64,000 nt of DNA from NCBI RefSeq assembly GCF_022763345.1, contig NZ_JALEGS010000093.1:47602-111601 (forward strand), given 5' to 3'. The translations under genes and the position numbers were made by a program. Shown here one piece after another: positions 8,837-17,533 of this stretch. The notes below the pieces were generated by a model that saw only the letters and a program-made list of their open reading frames with translations, was not told the origin of the DNA and made no database searches. The DNA comes from Phaeodactylibacter sp. (GTDB taxonomy: Bacteria > Bacteroidota > Bacteroidia > Chitinophagales > Saprospiraceae). Within the stretch, counting starts at the first letter, position 1. Every line of letters starts with the position of its first letter.

Positions 8837-9334
8837 CTATCGGGCAACCGGGCTCAGCGTTTTCCACAAAACCACCACAAAAGGCGCTGCAATGGCCGCC
8901 CAGTAAATGAGTTGAAAGGTGCGGTGCCGGTAGGCAGAAGGGGAGGCAGGTTGTTGTGCCTGCTCCACAAATACGCCGATGTTGTACAGGAGGTTGGCAA
9001 TGCCCATATAGATCAGGTAAATCACGATGAGGAAGAGGACCTGCCGGGGCTGCACCTGAAAAGCTTCTCCGGTAAAGGCATTTACCCGCCACCGCAAGAG
9101 CGCATAGTAGACAAGCAGGACCACCGCGCCCGAGGCGAGCAGGCTTCGGTTGAAGGTGCTGCGGCGGGCTTCCCACCATTCGATAGCTTCCGCGCCTTCG
9201 CCGGTGCGGGTCAGGTCTTCATCGAGGGGGCCGGGGCCGGTGGTACTTTCGCGCAGGCTGCGCAACAGATAAACCGACAACGGCAGTACGCCGATGATCA
9301 ATATGAGGATTAGAAAGAGAAAGAAATTACCCAT
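8837..9334 (-). CDS. Small integral membrane protein of unknown function
   Basis: 165 residues. Hydrophobic segments: residues 3-24 (FFLFLILILIIGVLPLSVYL), ~66-84 (LLASGAVVLLVYYALLRW), ~98-120 (VLFLIVIYLIYMGIANLLY) and ~140-158 (LIYWAAIAAPFVVVLW), so four membrane spans with a polar loop (ESTTGPGPLDEDLTRTGEG) after the first. No motif recognised. It stands alone between two repeat-bearing intergenic regions. Function unknown. Confidence 0.65.
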   Translation of the reverse strand: MGNFFLFLILILIIGVLPLSVYLLRSLRESTTGPGPLDEDLTRTGEGAEAIEWWEARRSTFNRSLLASGAVVLLVYYALLRWRVNAFTGEAFQVQPRQVLFLIVIYLIYMGIANLLYNIGVFVEQAQQPASPSAYRHRTFQLIYWAAIAAPFVVVLWKTLSPVAR

Positions 9335-9463
9335 GTGTTGTTAACATCGACGGTTTGTTTTTGATCGCAGGGGGCTAAAAATATTGCCTTGTGCTTTGGC
9401 GTGTATTGGTTATGTTTGTTGCTCGTTCCTGGTCAAACAGGGTTCGCCTAATGTTGACAAGAT

Positions 9464-9487
9464 CACATTCCGCACCTAACGGCGCGG
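9464..9487 (+). repeat. Dispersed repeat copy B (CACATTCCGCACCTA type)
   Basis: The 24-nt core matches copies A (8680-8703) and C (30181-30203, reversed) at nearly every position. It sits in the 230-bp gap before the pirin gene 3' end, which holds no gene. The flanks here (GTTCGCCTAATGTTGACAAG upstream, CGGGGTAAAGGCTGCGGC downstream) differ from the other copies, so only the core is shared. Confidence 0.65.
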
Positions 9488-9565
9488 GGTAAAGGCTGCG
9501 GCTTTAGGTGACCTATCTATTGCCCCTAGCGGCACATGCTGCACCCTATCCAAATAATGCGCATT

Positions 9566-10444
9566 TCATTTTATAAAATCAGGAAAGGGGATGTAGGTTT
9601 CATCCCCCGGCACCTTGGGAAACTGCTTATCTACCCATTCGGCTTTGGCCTGCTTCAGGCGCTCCTTGCTGTGCGAAACAAAGTTCCACATTAAGAACCG
9701 CTCCTCAGGTAGCGGCTCGCCTCCAAAGAGCAGGATTTGCGAGTTGGCATCAAGGCAAACCTCACATTCCTCGTCCGTTTTGCTGATCAGCATTTGGCCA
9801 GCTTTCACCTTTTGCCCCTGACTGGTGATCGACCCTTTTACGATAACAAATGCGACTTCGCCTTTGAGGTGACGGCTTAGGTTCAGCGTGGTTTCTTCTT
9901 CAGTGAAAATATCCACCATGAAAAGGGGAGAAAATCCCTGCAACGGAGCGGACCTGCCGAATGCCTGTCCGGCGGCGAGTTTGATTTGCAATGGCCCGTC
10001 TGTCCAGTGGGGTAGGTCTGCACTTGGGTAGTAATCAAACCGGGGCTCCATCTCTTCCTGTGCTTTAGGCAAGGCTACCCAGATTTGATATCCGTGCAGG
10101 GTGGACATCTTCCCCCGCCCATCTTGTGGGGTCCTTTCGGTGTGGGTCACGCCCTTGCCTGAAGTCATGAATCCTACATCTCCTGGCCGGATGACCTGCA
10201 CACTCCCTATGCTATCCCGGTGTTCTATCTCCCCTTCAAAAAGATAAGTTAGGGTACTTAGGCCGATATGCGGATGCTGGTCCACATCCACATAATTGCC
10301 ATCCCCGATCCGGGCGGGCCCCATGTGGTCGATGAACGTAAAGGGCCCTACCTGCCGTTTCTTCCGGAAGGGCAGCAGGCGGCCGACCATGAAGTTCCCA
10401 ACGTCTTTCTGGCGTTCGTCTACGATGAGTTTGTTGTTGGCCAT
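9566..10444 (-). CDS. Pirin family protein
   Basis: 292 residues, the usual pirin length. Two cupin domains: the N-terminal one carries the iron ligands in VDQHPHIGLSTLTYLFEGE (HxH), the later His-Glu pair in HTERTP, and the pirin signature PGDVGFMTSGKGVTHTER. The C-terminal cupin (from ~165) is the weaker, non-metal one. Pirins are cytoplasmic or nuclear-type redox proteins; bacterial members include quercetinases and regulators of pyruvate metabolism, so the exact reaction is open. Monocistronic in this context. Confidence 0.9.
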   Translation of the reverse strand: MANNKLIVDERQKDVGNFMVGRLLPFRKKRQVGPFTFIDHMGPARIGDGNYVDVDQHPHIGLSTLTYLFEGEIEHRDSIGSVQVIRPGDVGFMTSGKGVTHTERTPQDGRGKMSTLHGYQIWVALPKAQEEMEPRFDYYPSADLPHWTDGPLQIKLAAGQAFGRSAPLQGFSPLFMVDIFTEEETTLNLSRHLKGEVAFVIVKGSITSQGQKVKAGQMLISKTDEECEVCLDANSQILLFGGEPLPEERFLMWNFVSHSKERLKQAKAEWVDKQFPKVPGDETYIPFPDFIK

Positions 10445-10650
10445 GTCATGTTTTGTTGAGTGCTTTTACAATGGGGTGTTACCTTGGGAATATTCTGTAG
10501 GAAAATAACGCCTCCTAAGATATTATTCTATTAGCAAAAGGTTGAAAACAGCAGACGCTTTAACAACTGCTCTCAGAGCTTTGGCAACACCAGTTTGGCA
10601 ATGGGCGTGTACCCAAGCGCATAGCGTTTGTTGTAACAATTTTACATTTC

Positions 10651-10977
10651 TTATCCGGGTATTTCAGGGATGATAACTTTTAGCTCGCCTGTTCCTTCAG
10701 CAAAGTTGATATTAAGAAATATCCACCATTCCTTTACTGATTCTGGGTCGAAGGCAATATTTTCTAGTTCTGATATATTTGCTATCTGACTAATCGCAGA
10801 ATGTAGTCCCTTTATTCTCCTTTCTTCGATCTCTATTGTAAGAGTAAGGGCTAAATCCGAAAAAAAATTGAAGTCAACAATGAAGCCATCATTTGAAGAA
10901 ATAATATCTTTTAATGCTTCAAGGGCCGTGTTCCTCTCTTGGGCAGAAAATATTTTCCAATTTAGTTTATTCGTCAT
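10651..10977 (-). CDS. Small hypothetical protein
   Basis: 108 residues from MTNKLNWKIF; an upstream in-frame Met gives a basic leader that is unlikely to be translated. The sequence is mixed alpha/beta with no signal, no TM and no catalytic motif that I know: KIFSAQERNTALEALKDI, then IVDFNFFSDLALTLTIEIEE and a C-terminal EWWIFLNINFAEGTGELKV. The composition is AT-richer than the neighbours and the gene is isolated, which fits acquired or immunity-type small genes, but that is speculative. Confidence 0.55.
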   Translation of the reverse strand: MTNKLNWKIFSAQERNTALEALKDIISSNDGFIVDFNFFSDLALTLTIEIEERRIKGLHSAISQIANISELENIAFDPESVKEWWIFLNINFAEGTGELKVIIPEIPG

Positions 10978-11045
10978 CTTAAATGAATAAAAGCGTGTTT
11001 TAGTTCGCTGCGGGGCCAAAGTAAATGTGCCTGGACTACAACCCC

Positions 11046-12584
11046 CTATTCCCGGATGTCATAGATCAAAATCCCCTTATACGCCCCGATCGGTTTCTTT
11101 AAAAAAGGTTGGTACATGGGTTTTTCCAGATAGCTGCTGTCATTGATGATGAGGAATTCTGCCCCTACCTTTTGAAACCCGCCTACGGTATAGTCACCGC
11201 CGTTGAAAGCCTCTGAGTATCCCGGGTTATTCATCAGGTAAAGCGTGATATTGGGGCTTTTGTCCCGAACGCTTACCACCTTGGCATGGCGGCTCACCCC
11301 TATGGAACGGAGGTAGGGTTCCAGTTCGTAGGAACCTTCGGGCAGTCCGCTCCGGAACCGGTCATCGGTGTAGCGCACTTTTTGAATCTCGCGGTTCTGC
11401 ATCAGCCCCAGGATGCTTAGCGCGAAAAGACCGGCTACCGGGACAGCCTTGATGAGCCAATGTCGCTCCTTCAGCGCCCGCCTTCCCCATTCCAGCAAGG
11501 TGATCAGCAGAAATGTCGGATAAATGGCGAAGGTCAGCCAGTAATAATCATGCATGGGAAAGGCTTTCAAAAAGAGCAGCCCGTAGCCTCCACACCCCAC
11601 CAGCAAAAGGAGGGTAATCCAGCGCAACAGCTCATGCATCCTCAGGAAGACCCCCAGGAACAAAAGCGTCATAGCGCCCAGCGTATACAACCAGGCCGGG
11701 TGCATCAAATGAGGAAGCCAAACATCCTCTACCATGTACTCCAGCAGTTGCCAGTCGTCCTTATTCATTTCCCAGAAGGGTAAAATACCGATCAGGCTTT
11801 GGTTGTTGCCGTAAACGTCGTTGTAATAACGGGCGTATTCGTACCAGGCTACATTCAACGCGATAACGGCCACGGCAATTCCAACCCAGTGCAGCAGGTG
11901 ATTTCTGGGTATGAAAGCGTTTGGGAATAACCTTCCCGGCAGCAAGCTGAGCAAACCAACCGCAAGAATAGCAATGAAACTAATCCCTTCTGAAACCTTG
12001 AGCAGGCAGGCGATGAGCATAAAAAAAGCCATTAAGTAAAGCCATACCAGTTTTGGGTTGTCCCGGTATCTGAAGAAAGCATACCATCCAATCAAAACCA
12101 GCCCTATTGCCGGGGCATTCGGCAGAAAGTTGTTGCTGTAATAAAAGAAGACCGGAAAGGTGCTCATCAGGGCTACCGGAAACAGGGCGAGCCCGCCACT
12201 ACCCGTCAACCGCTTCCCAATCAGGAACAAAAACCACCAGCCTGCCATAACGATCAGGAGGTGTGTCCCCCGGTGGAGCACTTCATGGACCCCAAACCAA
12301 TCATACAATATACTGATGAAGTAATAGGTGACCGGAAATTCTGCGATAGCGTAGCCATTTTTCCCAGCCTGATTGTGCATCTGCGGTGTCCAAAAAGAGA
12401 CTTCATTCTGATGGAAATTCAGTGATTGGCTGGCACTGTCTGCCTGCCGCCACTGATGCACGCTGCGCGGGCGGTAGAACAGGCTTTCGTGGGCATTGGC
12501 GGAGAAAAGTAAAATCAGCAAGTAGCCCAGGAAAATGAATATCCAGATGCTGTTTTGTTGGCGGTTAAGCTGGCGCGTTGTCAT
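11046..12584 (-). CDS. GT-C-type membrane glycosyltransferase-like protein
   Basis: 512 residues with an N-terminal TM (14-32), then a loop with SVHQWRQADSASQSLNF, a motif seen in bacterial dolichyl-phosphate-mannosyltransferase-like (GT39/ArnT-related) proteins, followed by about nine further TM segments (for example LLIVMAGWWFLFLIG, LVWLYLMAFFMLIACLL). The C-terminal ~110 residues are a soluble periplasmic domain ending in ILIYDIRE. Probably transfers a sugar from a lipid carrier on the outer face of the inner membrane; acceptor unknown. Separate from the other GT-C-like gene at 5385-6557 and different in loop motif. Confidence 0.72.
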   Translation of the reverse strand: MTTRQLNRQQNSIWIFIFLGYLLILLFSANAHESLFYRPRSVHQWRQADSASQSLNFHQNEVSFWTPQMHNQAGKNGYAIAEFPVTYYFISILYDWFGVHEVLHRGTHLLIVMAGWWFLFLIGKRLTGSGGLALFPVALMSTFPVFFYYSNNFLPNAPAIGLVLIGWYAFFRYRDNPKLVWLYLMAFFMLIACLLKVSEGISFIAILAVGLLSLLPGRLFPNAFIPRNHLLHWVGIAVAVIALNVAWYEYARYYNDVYGNNQSLIGILPFWEMNKDDWQLLEYMVEDVWLPHLMHPAWLYTLGAMTLLFLGVFLRMHELLRWITLLLLVGCGGYGLLFLKAFPMHDYYWLTFAIYPTFLLITLLEWGRRALKERHWLIKAVPVAGLFALSILGLMQNREIQKVRYTDDRFRSGLPEGSYELEPYLRSIGVSRHAKVVSVRDKSPNITLYLMNNPGYSEAFNGGDYTVGGFQKVGAEFLIINDSSYLEKPMYQPFLKKPIGAYKGILIYDIRE

Positions 12585-12627
12585 ATCCTTCCATTTTAAA
12601 GCGATAGAGCGATATCGTACAATGGTT

Positions 12628-12657
12628 CAAATATAGTTGAAAGGTGGTTGATTTTAA
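12628..12657 (-). promoter_or_regulatory. Candidate Bacteroidota promoter for the GT-C-like gene
   Basis: On the minus strand TATATTTG (12635-12628) fits the -7 element TAnnTTTG exactly. TTA, one base off the -33 TTG, lies 19 nt upstream (12657-12655). Transcription would start near 12621, 37 nt before the ATG at 12584. Confidence 0.5.
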
Positions 12658-12839
12658 AGGTTTAAAAAGAGGAATATTTGAATGACAGCAAAAGGATGCA
12701 TTAAACTCCTACAGCCAGTCAACAGGACCGAAAGTAAAGTCTGCCTTGATTACTACAGAGGCCCGAACTGAAGCTCCTCCCAAGACCTCCAGGCTCTTCA
12801 AAAGAGCAGGCGGCCATAAAAAACCTCCACCCAATCCTT

Positions 12840-14258
12840 TTACAACCTATGATAGACCCCAACTCCAAGGTTAAGTACCTCTGGCCGCATGTCAAAGCCT
12901 GGAACCGTGCTCCAGTTGGTTAGGCTCCTTTGGTACTGCGCCTCGATCATGACGCCCAGGCTTGGGGTGATTTGGTAGCCCATCCTTCCCATCACCAGCC
13001 CATGGATGCCCCAGCGGTTATCGATAAGCCCGGTGGCTGGCCCGTCCATTTCCTGTAGCTCCCCCTGATAGATGTAGCGGCCTTTGTTGTGGCTGAGCAC
13101 ATTGATCACACTGCCAACCGACAGGCCGGCTTGCCATCTTTTGCCAAAAGTCCAGGATTTACCGATGGCGAGTGGAAGCTGGAGGATGCGGTATTGATTG
13201 TAATGGCGGATATTTCGGGTGGCGTCTACACTGACTTCCACATCTCCGCGTACGGCAGTGGAATTGCCTGTTAAAGTGCTGACCTGTATTTCGACAATCG
13301 TATCCTGAAGGGTAACCGTTGTGTAGTCTTCTATGCGCTGACTCCACTGCAGTTGAGTCTCCAGCTGCTGGTATTGCAGCCCGGCAGTCAGGGTGTAGTT
13401 GTTGCCAAACCGGTGGGTGTAGCTCAGCTGGGTGTAGTAGGACAGGATAGACTGTTCGAAGTTGGCATTTTCGGGTAAGTCCGCTCCATATCCCGGGTTC
13501 CATTGGGAAACACCGCTGTGCAGGGACAGCTGGCGGGCGGGTATCAGGCTGGCTTCAGCCTCAGTATTCGCTGCTACAGGAAGGAGCGTTTCTGCTGCTG
13601 TGCTTTGGGGCACAAAGTCCAGTGTAGCCAGGTTCGCCAGTGCAGCAATTGGGGGCTGTATTGCTGGTGTTTCTGCTGTAATGCCTGACGCATGACCGGT
13701 ATCATTCAGTGGTTCTTCAGTGCTGCCTGAACTCTTCTTTGGAGAAGAAAGGCTATTACCTGGCAACAGAGAAGGGGAAGGTTTGAATGGTGCTTCTGAG
13801 CTTTTTGTACGCTGATCTTTTCTACCGTTTACGGGAGGTAATGCTACTGCTGTTTCAGGGCTTTCATTAGTGGCTGCAGTTGATGTTTGCTGGTCCATTT
13901 GGAGCAAAGCGTCGTCTGTACGCTCACCTTGATCCTTTGCGGAAGTAACTGGCAGGGAAGAAGGTGAAGCAGCTGGTTCAGCAGCATCAGCTATCGGTTG
14001 CCCGGGCTCAGAAGAGGTCAAGCCTTTGAAGTCCAGCAACAAGCCATTATTGAAGAAGAGGACAGGCAACAGGCACAACAACAGCGTGGATACCGTTTTG
14101 ATGATGTCGCGATTGGACCAGCCAGCGGATGGCTTTGCTTCCAGTGTCTCCATCTTCTCGAGGATACCTTCCTCCATCTGCTCCCAGCTCAGTTCCGGTG
14201 GCAGGCCCGTATCGCCCTCCGAGAAGCGCTTGTTGAGTTTGTTTTGATCAGAGTCCAT
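12840..14258 (-). CDS. Sigma-factor-linked protein: cytoplasmic N-terminus, one TM, Ser/Pro-rich linker, C-terminal outer-membrane barrel
   Basis: 472 residues. Residues 1-48 are soluble and acidic (ELSWEQMEEGILEKMETLEA), 49-72 form a membrane span (TVSTLLLCLLPVLFFNNGL), ~75-240 are a low-complexity linker rich in Ser, Pro, Thr and Ala, and ~245-472 are amphipathic strands (YTQLSYTHRFGNNYTLTAGL, LGVMIEAQYQRSL) that look like an eight-strand outer-membrane barrel ending in YHRL. It overlaps the upstream ECF sigma gene by 11 nt, the place where an anti-sigma factor usually sits. The N-terminus plus TM resembles anti-sigma architecture, but no zinc or FecR motif is visible. An envelope-spanning sensor is an inference. 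Confidence 0.7.
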   Translation of the reverse strand: MDSDQNKLNKRFSEGDTGLPPELSWEQMEEGILEKMETLEAKPSAGWSNRDIIKTVSTLLLCLLPVLFFNNGLLLDFKGLTSSEPGQPIADAAEPAASPSSLPVTSAKDQGERTDDALLQMDQQTSTAATNESPETAVALPPVNGRKDQRTKSSEAPFKPSPSLLPGNSLSSPKKSSGSTEEPLNDTGHASGITAETPAIQPPIAALANLATLDFVPQSTAAETLLPVAANTEAEASLIPARQLSLHSGVSQWNPGYGADLPENANFEQSILSYYTQLSYTHRFGNNYTLTAGLQYQQLETQLQWSQRIEDYTTVTLQDTIVEIQVSTLTGNSTAVRGDVEVSVDATRNIRHYNQYRILQLPLAIGKSWTFGKRWQAGLSVGSVINVLSHNKGRYIYQGELQEMDGPATGLIDNRWGIHGLVMGRMGYQITPSLGVMIEAQYQRSLTNWSTVPGFDMRPEVLNLGVGVYHRL

Positions 14259-14802
14259 TCGCTAATGTTTTATAGTTGTTGTTGATCAGGTGCTTCTTAA
14301 GCCAATTTCTTGCCCTCAGGTATTGTGACCGGGAGGTTTCAGGGCTAAGTTTGAGTAGCTTGGCCACCTCCTTGTGAGAATACTCGTCAATGGCAATCAG
14401 CATAAAGACCTGCCGGTAGCCATCTGGCATTTGCGAAAGCAACATTTCGATATCTGATTTGGATAGCTTTGTTAGCTGAGCTTCCAGGTTCTCGTTGGGT
14501 TCCTTAGTAGTGGGCGTCAGTGGGATCACAACGGACCTTTTCCTATTCTTTCTGAGGTGTTGCATACATTGGTTGATGACAATTCTGCGGAGCCAGGGTT
14601 TGAAGTCTTTAGAAGTGTCAAAGGTGTTCAGGCTTAGGAACAGTCGCGCAAAAACCTCCTGAAGGATGTCTTTGTGGTCGTTGGTGCTTGAGATGTATCG
14701 CCTGATGATAGAAAAGGCATAAGGGGCACAGCTTTCATAGATGATTTTGAAAGCCCCTTTGTCCCGCCGAACCGCAGCATTTATGACGTTTGTTTCAACC
14801 AC
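14248..14802 (-). CDS. RNA polymerase sigma factor, ECF (sigma-70) family
   Basis: 184 residues. Region 2 lies at ~15-85, with the core-binding helix YISSTNDHKDILQEVFARLF and the -10 recognition segment DFKPWLRRIVINQCMQHLRK. Region 4 lies at ~115-172, with MPDGYRQVFMLIAIDEYSHKE and the helix-turn-helix EVAKLLKLSPETSRSQYLRA. There is no region 1.1 or 3, as expected for ECF sigma factors. Bacteroidota ECFs usually answer envelope signals through a membrane anti-sigma factor; here the overlapping downstream gene would be that partner. Targets unknown; the lipoprotein gene just upstream on the same strand is a candidate. Confidence 0.9.
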   Translation of the reverse strand: MVETNVINAAVRRDKGAFKIIYESCAPYAFSIIRRYISSTNDHKDILQEVFARLFLSLNTFDTSKDFKPWLRRIVINQCMQHLRKNRKRSVVIPLTPTTKEPNENLEAQLTKLSKSDIEMLLSQMPDGYRQVFMLIAIDEYSHKEVAKLLKLSPETSRSQYLRARNWLKKHLINNNYKTLANGL

Positions 14803-14980
14803 GGAGCAGGTCGTTTTGGCAAGCGTAGACTGGCTTGACGGTGGACTGAAGACCCGATTCTTTAATTTTCATCAATGTCATTATGTCGGTAGTTACTAAT
14901 GCGAAATTAATGTTGTGCCCTGGAAAACCCAGCGTTGGCTTCCCAGGGCTCCAACAATTGATTTAGGTTACAATAAGCGG

Positions 14981-16531
14981 CTATTCACAGCTTGAAATAA
15001 AGCTGCAAACGTCGGCATTACTGTTCAAGGTTAAGGTTGTTCCATTTTCCTCAATTACAGTGATTGGGAAAATCAGGGTTGCTTCACCGGGACTGAACGG
15101 GCTGACCACCGCCATGTAATCATCACGATTGTTGATGTCATACGTTGTGCCTTCCACTTCTATCTGTACCGGATACTCAAAGTCGAAGGGGCAGTCGAAT
15201 ACACTGAAGAAGTTATAGGCACTGAAGAACAAGGGTACGTGTATGGTTTGATCGTCATCGCTGGGGTTGTCACATCCTGGGAAATCGTTATCGTCATCGA
15301 AGCAGGCATTGACGTAATCGCAAATTTCATCCCTGTTATTCAGTATGGTTTCGGTACCGGTTTCCGTATTGGTTGCGGAAATGGGGTAGATGGTTTCAAT
15401 GGCATCCACCTGTGTAGCATACATGCCGAACACATCAAAATAATCAGCGATGCTATTCAGCGTATAAGTTACGCCTTCCGCCTGCACCTGAGCAGGATAG
15501 TTGACAGTATAGCAGCTGCCTTCATTGAAGAATAAAATGATATGGCCCTCACTCGAACCGCAGTCACCGCCGCCGCCAATATCAATTATGATTCCACAGG
15601 ACTCCAGAGCTGAAATGAATTCATCATCATTTGAAACGGTGAGCTCCTCATCGTCTAACAGGGATTGAAGTGTAAATGGATAGATCAACTGGAACTCCTC
15701 ACCTGCGTTCAGAATAGTGGTGGCATATTCACTTTCTGTATTGACTTCTGTAGTCGTGCCATCGCTCAGCTCCAGCGTGAAAGGGAATTGCAGTTCCCAG
15801 CACCCAAATCCGGTGACCTCAAACTGGCCGTTAACCACAACCGGAGGATTAACGCCCATACCATCGCAGCTTTCGACGAGATTGAAGAACCCGTTGTAGC
15901 TCTCGATTTCAATTTCGCTCCCGTCGACGTTCAGAACGGTTATTGGAAGCGTAAAGTACAAGTCATCTACCGTAGCACTCAAATCGATAAGTTCTGATTC
16001 GCTATCAGCCGTGTACGTATTGCCTTCCAGGTCTTCCAGTGCAACGGGGTAGACCAGGTCGAAACATAAGTCAGTAAAAGAAAAAGCAGGAATAAGATTA
16101 CCAGCTGTGCTACCGTAATCCCAGCCGTTGGAAGGTATACAAGCCACAAAGCTGAGACCCAACTCTTCAATGGAGGCGACCTGTGCCGTTTCGCCTTCGC
16201 CATTCAGAATATCCAGGGGGTAAATAAAGTCCACTGCCGGGTCCATAGCAGTAGTGTCTATCGCCGCCGTAAATTCACCCTCGGAGTTAATAGTGATGGT
16301 GCTTCCTGACTCCAAAGCCATATCGAAGGGGTAAAGGATCGAAATACACCCTAGCTCTAAACCCTCAGGGTTATTGGCACTCATAGCCAGGAAGAGGGGG
16401 TTGGTCTCATTGACCTCCGGCTGGTAATCGGGCTCATCAATGACGATTTCGTCCATATTATCTTTTTCGCAAGCAGCAAAAAGGACAGCAATAAAGACCA
16501 GTAGTATATTTAAACGGATTGAAAATTTCAT
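14981..16531 (-). CDS. Repeat-built surface lipoprotein
   Basis: 516 residues. Signal peptide with lipobox FAAC (Cys at ~21) then EKDNMDE. The mature part is five tandem units of ~90-100 residues, each made of two half-repeats of the pattern (L/I)xYP(F/V)...G...T(L)N(S/N)..E(F/Y): ISILYPFDMALESG, LVYPVALEDLEGN, LQFPFTLELSDGT, VNYPAQVQAEGV, FEYPVQIEVEGT. Each unit has one or two Cys. It is very acidic, with almost no Lys or Arg in the mature part. It probably forms a rod of beta domains anchored to the outer membrane. No known Pfam family recalled with certainty. It sits upstream of the ECF sigma gene with a 178-bp gap, so it is possibly a target of that sigma factor. Confidence 0.75.
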   Translation of the reverse strand: MKFSIRLNILLVFIAVLFAACEKDNMDEIVIDEPDYQPEVNETNPLFLAMSANNPEGLELGCISILYPFDMALESGSTITINSEGEFTAAIDTTAMDPAVDFIYPLDILNGEGETAQVASIEELGLSFVACIPSNGWDYGSTAGNLIPAFSFTDLCFDLVYPVALEDLEGNTYTADSESELIDLSATVDDLYFTLPITVLNVDGSEIEIESYNGFFNLVESCDGMGVNPPVVVNGQFEVTGFGCWELQFPFTLELSDGTTTEVNTESEYATTILNAGEEFQLIYPFTLQSLLDDEELTVSNDDEFISALESCGIIIDIGGGGDCGSSEGHIILFFNEGSCYTVNYPAQVQAEGVTYTLNSIADYFDVFGMYATQVDAIETIYPISATNTETGTETILNNRDEICDYVNACFDDDNDFPGCDNPSDDDQTIHVPLFFSAYNFFSVFDCPFDFEYPVQIEVEGTTYDINNRDDYMAVVSPFSPGEATLIFPITVIEENGTTLTLNSNADVCSFISSCE

Positions 16532-16569
16532 AACAATTTTAATGTTGTCGGTTCTTAAATGAAAAAACT

Positions 16570-16579
16570 ACCGTACGGT
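16570..16579. promoter_or_regulatory. 10-bp perfect palindrome upstream of lipoprotein gene
   Basis: ACCGTACGGT lies 38 nt upstream of the lipoprotein ATG (16531, minus strand). The position is right for an operator or part of a sigma-factor site. It is short, so chance is possible. Confidence 0.3.
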
Positions 16580-16682
16580 TTACACTAGCCTATATGAAGA
16601 GGAAGGAGGAAGCGTTGCACGGGGTGGTGTTTTTTTTTATAAAGTTTAAGAAGCTACACCGGATCCACATGCTAGTGCTATA

Positions 16683-16714
16683 GTCCGGCGGCGACTTCGG
16701 AGTCGCCGCCGGAC
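16683..16714. other. GC-rich 14-bp perfect hairpin in the 16,532-17,052 gap
   Basis: The arms 16683-16696 and 16701-16714 are perfect reverse complements around the loop TCGG, so the tip reads CTTCGG. It lies between two divergent genes (lipoprotein on minus, cupredoxin on plus), so it is not an obvious terminator; no T-tract follows on either strand. The rest of this 521-bp gap holds no open frame or other signal I can support. Confidence 0.6.
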
Positions 16715-17052
16715 AGGGCAACTCAGACCGCGATTCCACAATCGCCGCCTGAGTCTCCCTTGGGATACCGCTAATAGAAAACCTAAATCTGCAAGGCGAA
16801 GGTAAAGTCGGGCTTTCCCTTTAAGGGCAGCGCCTCGTAGTTGAAGGCTTACTACCGCCCCACATAGCCGAAGTTCTCTTGTTAATTATATCTTCATTAA
16901 GTCCGAGTAATAGTCTGCTCAGCGATTTTTTTCACCCGGATTACTCCCTAAAAGGAAGAATTGCCAAACCGTGAGGAATTATTGCCAAACAAGTAAGGTG
17001 CAAAGTCCTGCAACTTTACAGCATAATTAAATCATCACTAAAAACTTTAGAA

Positions 17053-17448
17053 ATGTATAAATCAGTATTGACTTTCACCCTTGCAGTAATGGCATTCGTC
17101 AACTTCGGTTTCTCACAGGATATGGCTCATGAAGGAGGCATGATGAAAAAGGAGGCGGTCAAGAATATCACACTTGAACAAACGAAAGGAGCATTTTCAG
17201 TACACGGCTTAACCCTTGAGGCTGGCGCATATCAATTTGAAATTATCAACAATAATGTCGGCAAGGATGTCGGTTTTGTTATTGCACCCGTAGCTCAACC
17301 TGACCAGCACATTAAGGAAGCTTATGTAACAGAGGCTGTTAAGAATAATACTTCCCAAAAAACAAACATCGTTAACCTTGCGCCTGGCGAATACGTTTAT
17401 TTCTGCCCACTAAATGAAACGCCTCAATATAAGCTTACGGTTAAATAA
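17053..17448 (+). CDS. Exported cupredoxin-like protein
   Basis: 131 residues with signal peptide 1-21 (cleavage after VNFGFSQ). The mature domain is a small beta sandwich: ITLEQTKGAFSVHGLTLEAG, YQFEIINNNVGKDVGFVIAP, and the C-terminal loop LAPGEYVYFCPLNETPQYKL. The loop is in the position of the type-1 copper loop of plastocyanin/azurin and keeps the Cys, but the His and Met that should follow are replaced (CPLNETPQY). It may be a non-blue or copper-free cupredoxin. A short run MAHEGGMMKK near the mature N-terminus offers His and Met residues. Periplasmic. Convergent with the TonB receptor gene and separated from it by a hairpin. Confidence 0.7.
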   Translation: MYKSVLTFTLAVMAFVNFGFSQDMAHEGGMMKKEAVKNITLEQTKGAFSVHGLTLEAGAYQFEIINNNVGKDVGFVIAPVAQPDQHIKEAYVTEAVKNNTSQKTNIVNLAPGEYVYFCPLNETPQYKLTVK

Positions 17449-17481
17449 CCCCAGGGTTGAAAAATTAGGTTAGAAAAAGGT

Positions 17482-17523
17482 AGTCATCCTAAATTTTGAA
17501 CGAACTCAAAATTTGGGATGACT
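17482..17523. terminator. Bidirectional hairpin terminator between convergent genes
   Basis: An 18-bp stem (17482-17499 with 17506-17523, one G-U pair) with a 6-nt loop sits between the cupredoxin stop at 17448 and the TonB-receptor stop at 17534. The stem contains AAATTTTGA/TCAAAATTT next to the loop. No long T-tract follows, but the location between converging genes supports this role. Confidence 0.7.
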
Positions 17524-17533
17524 CAAGTCTTTT

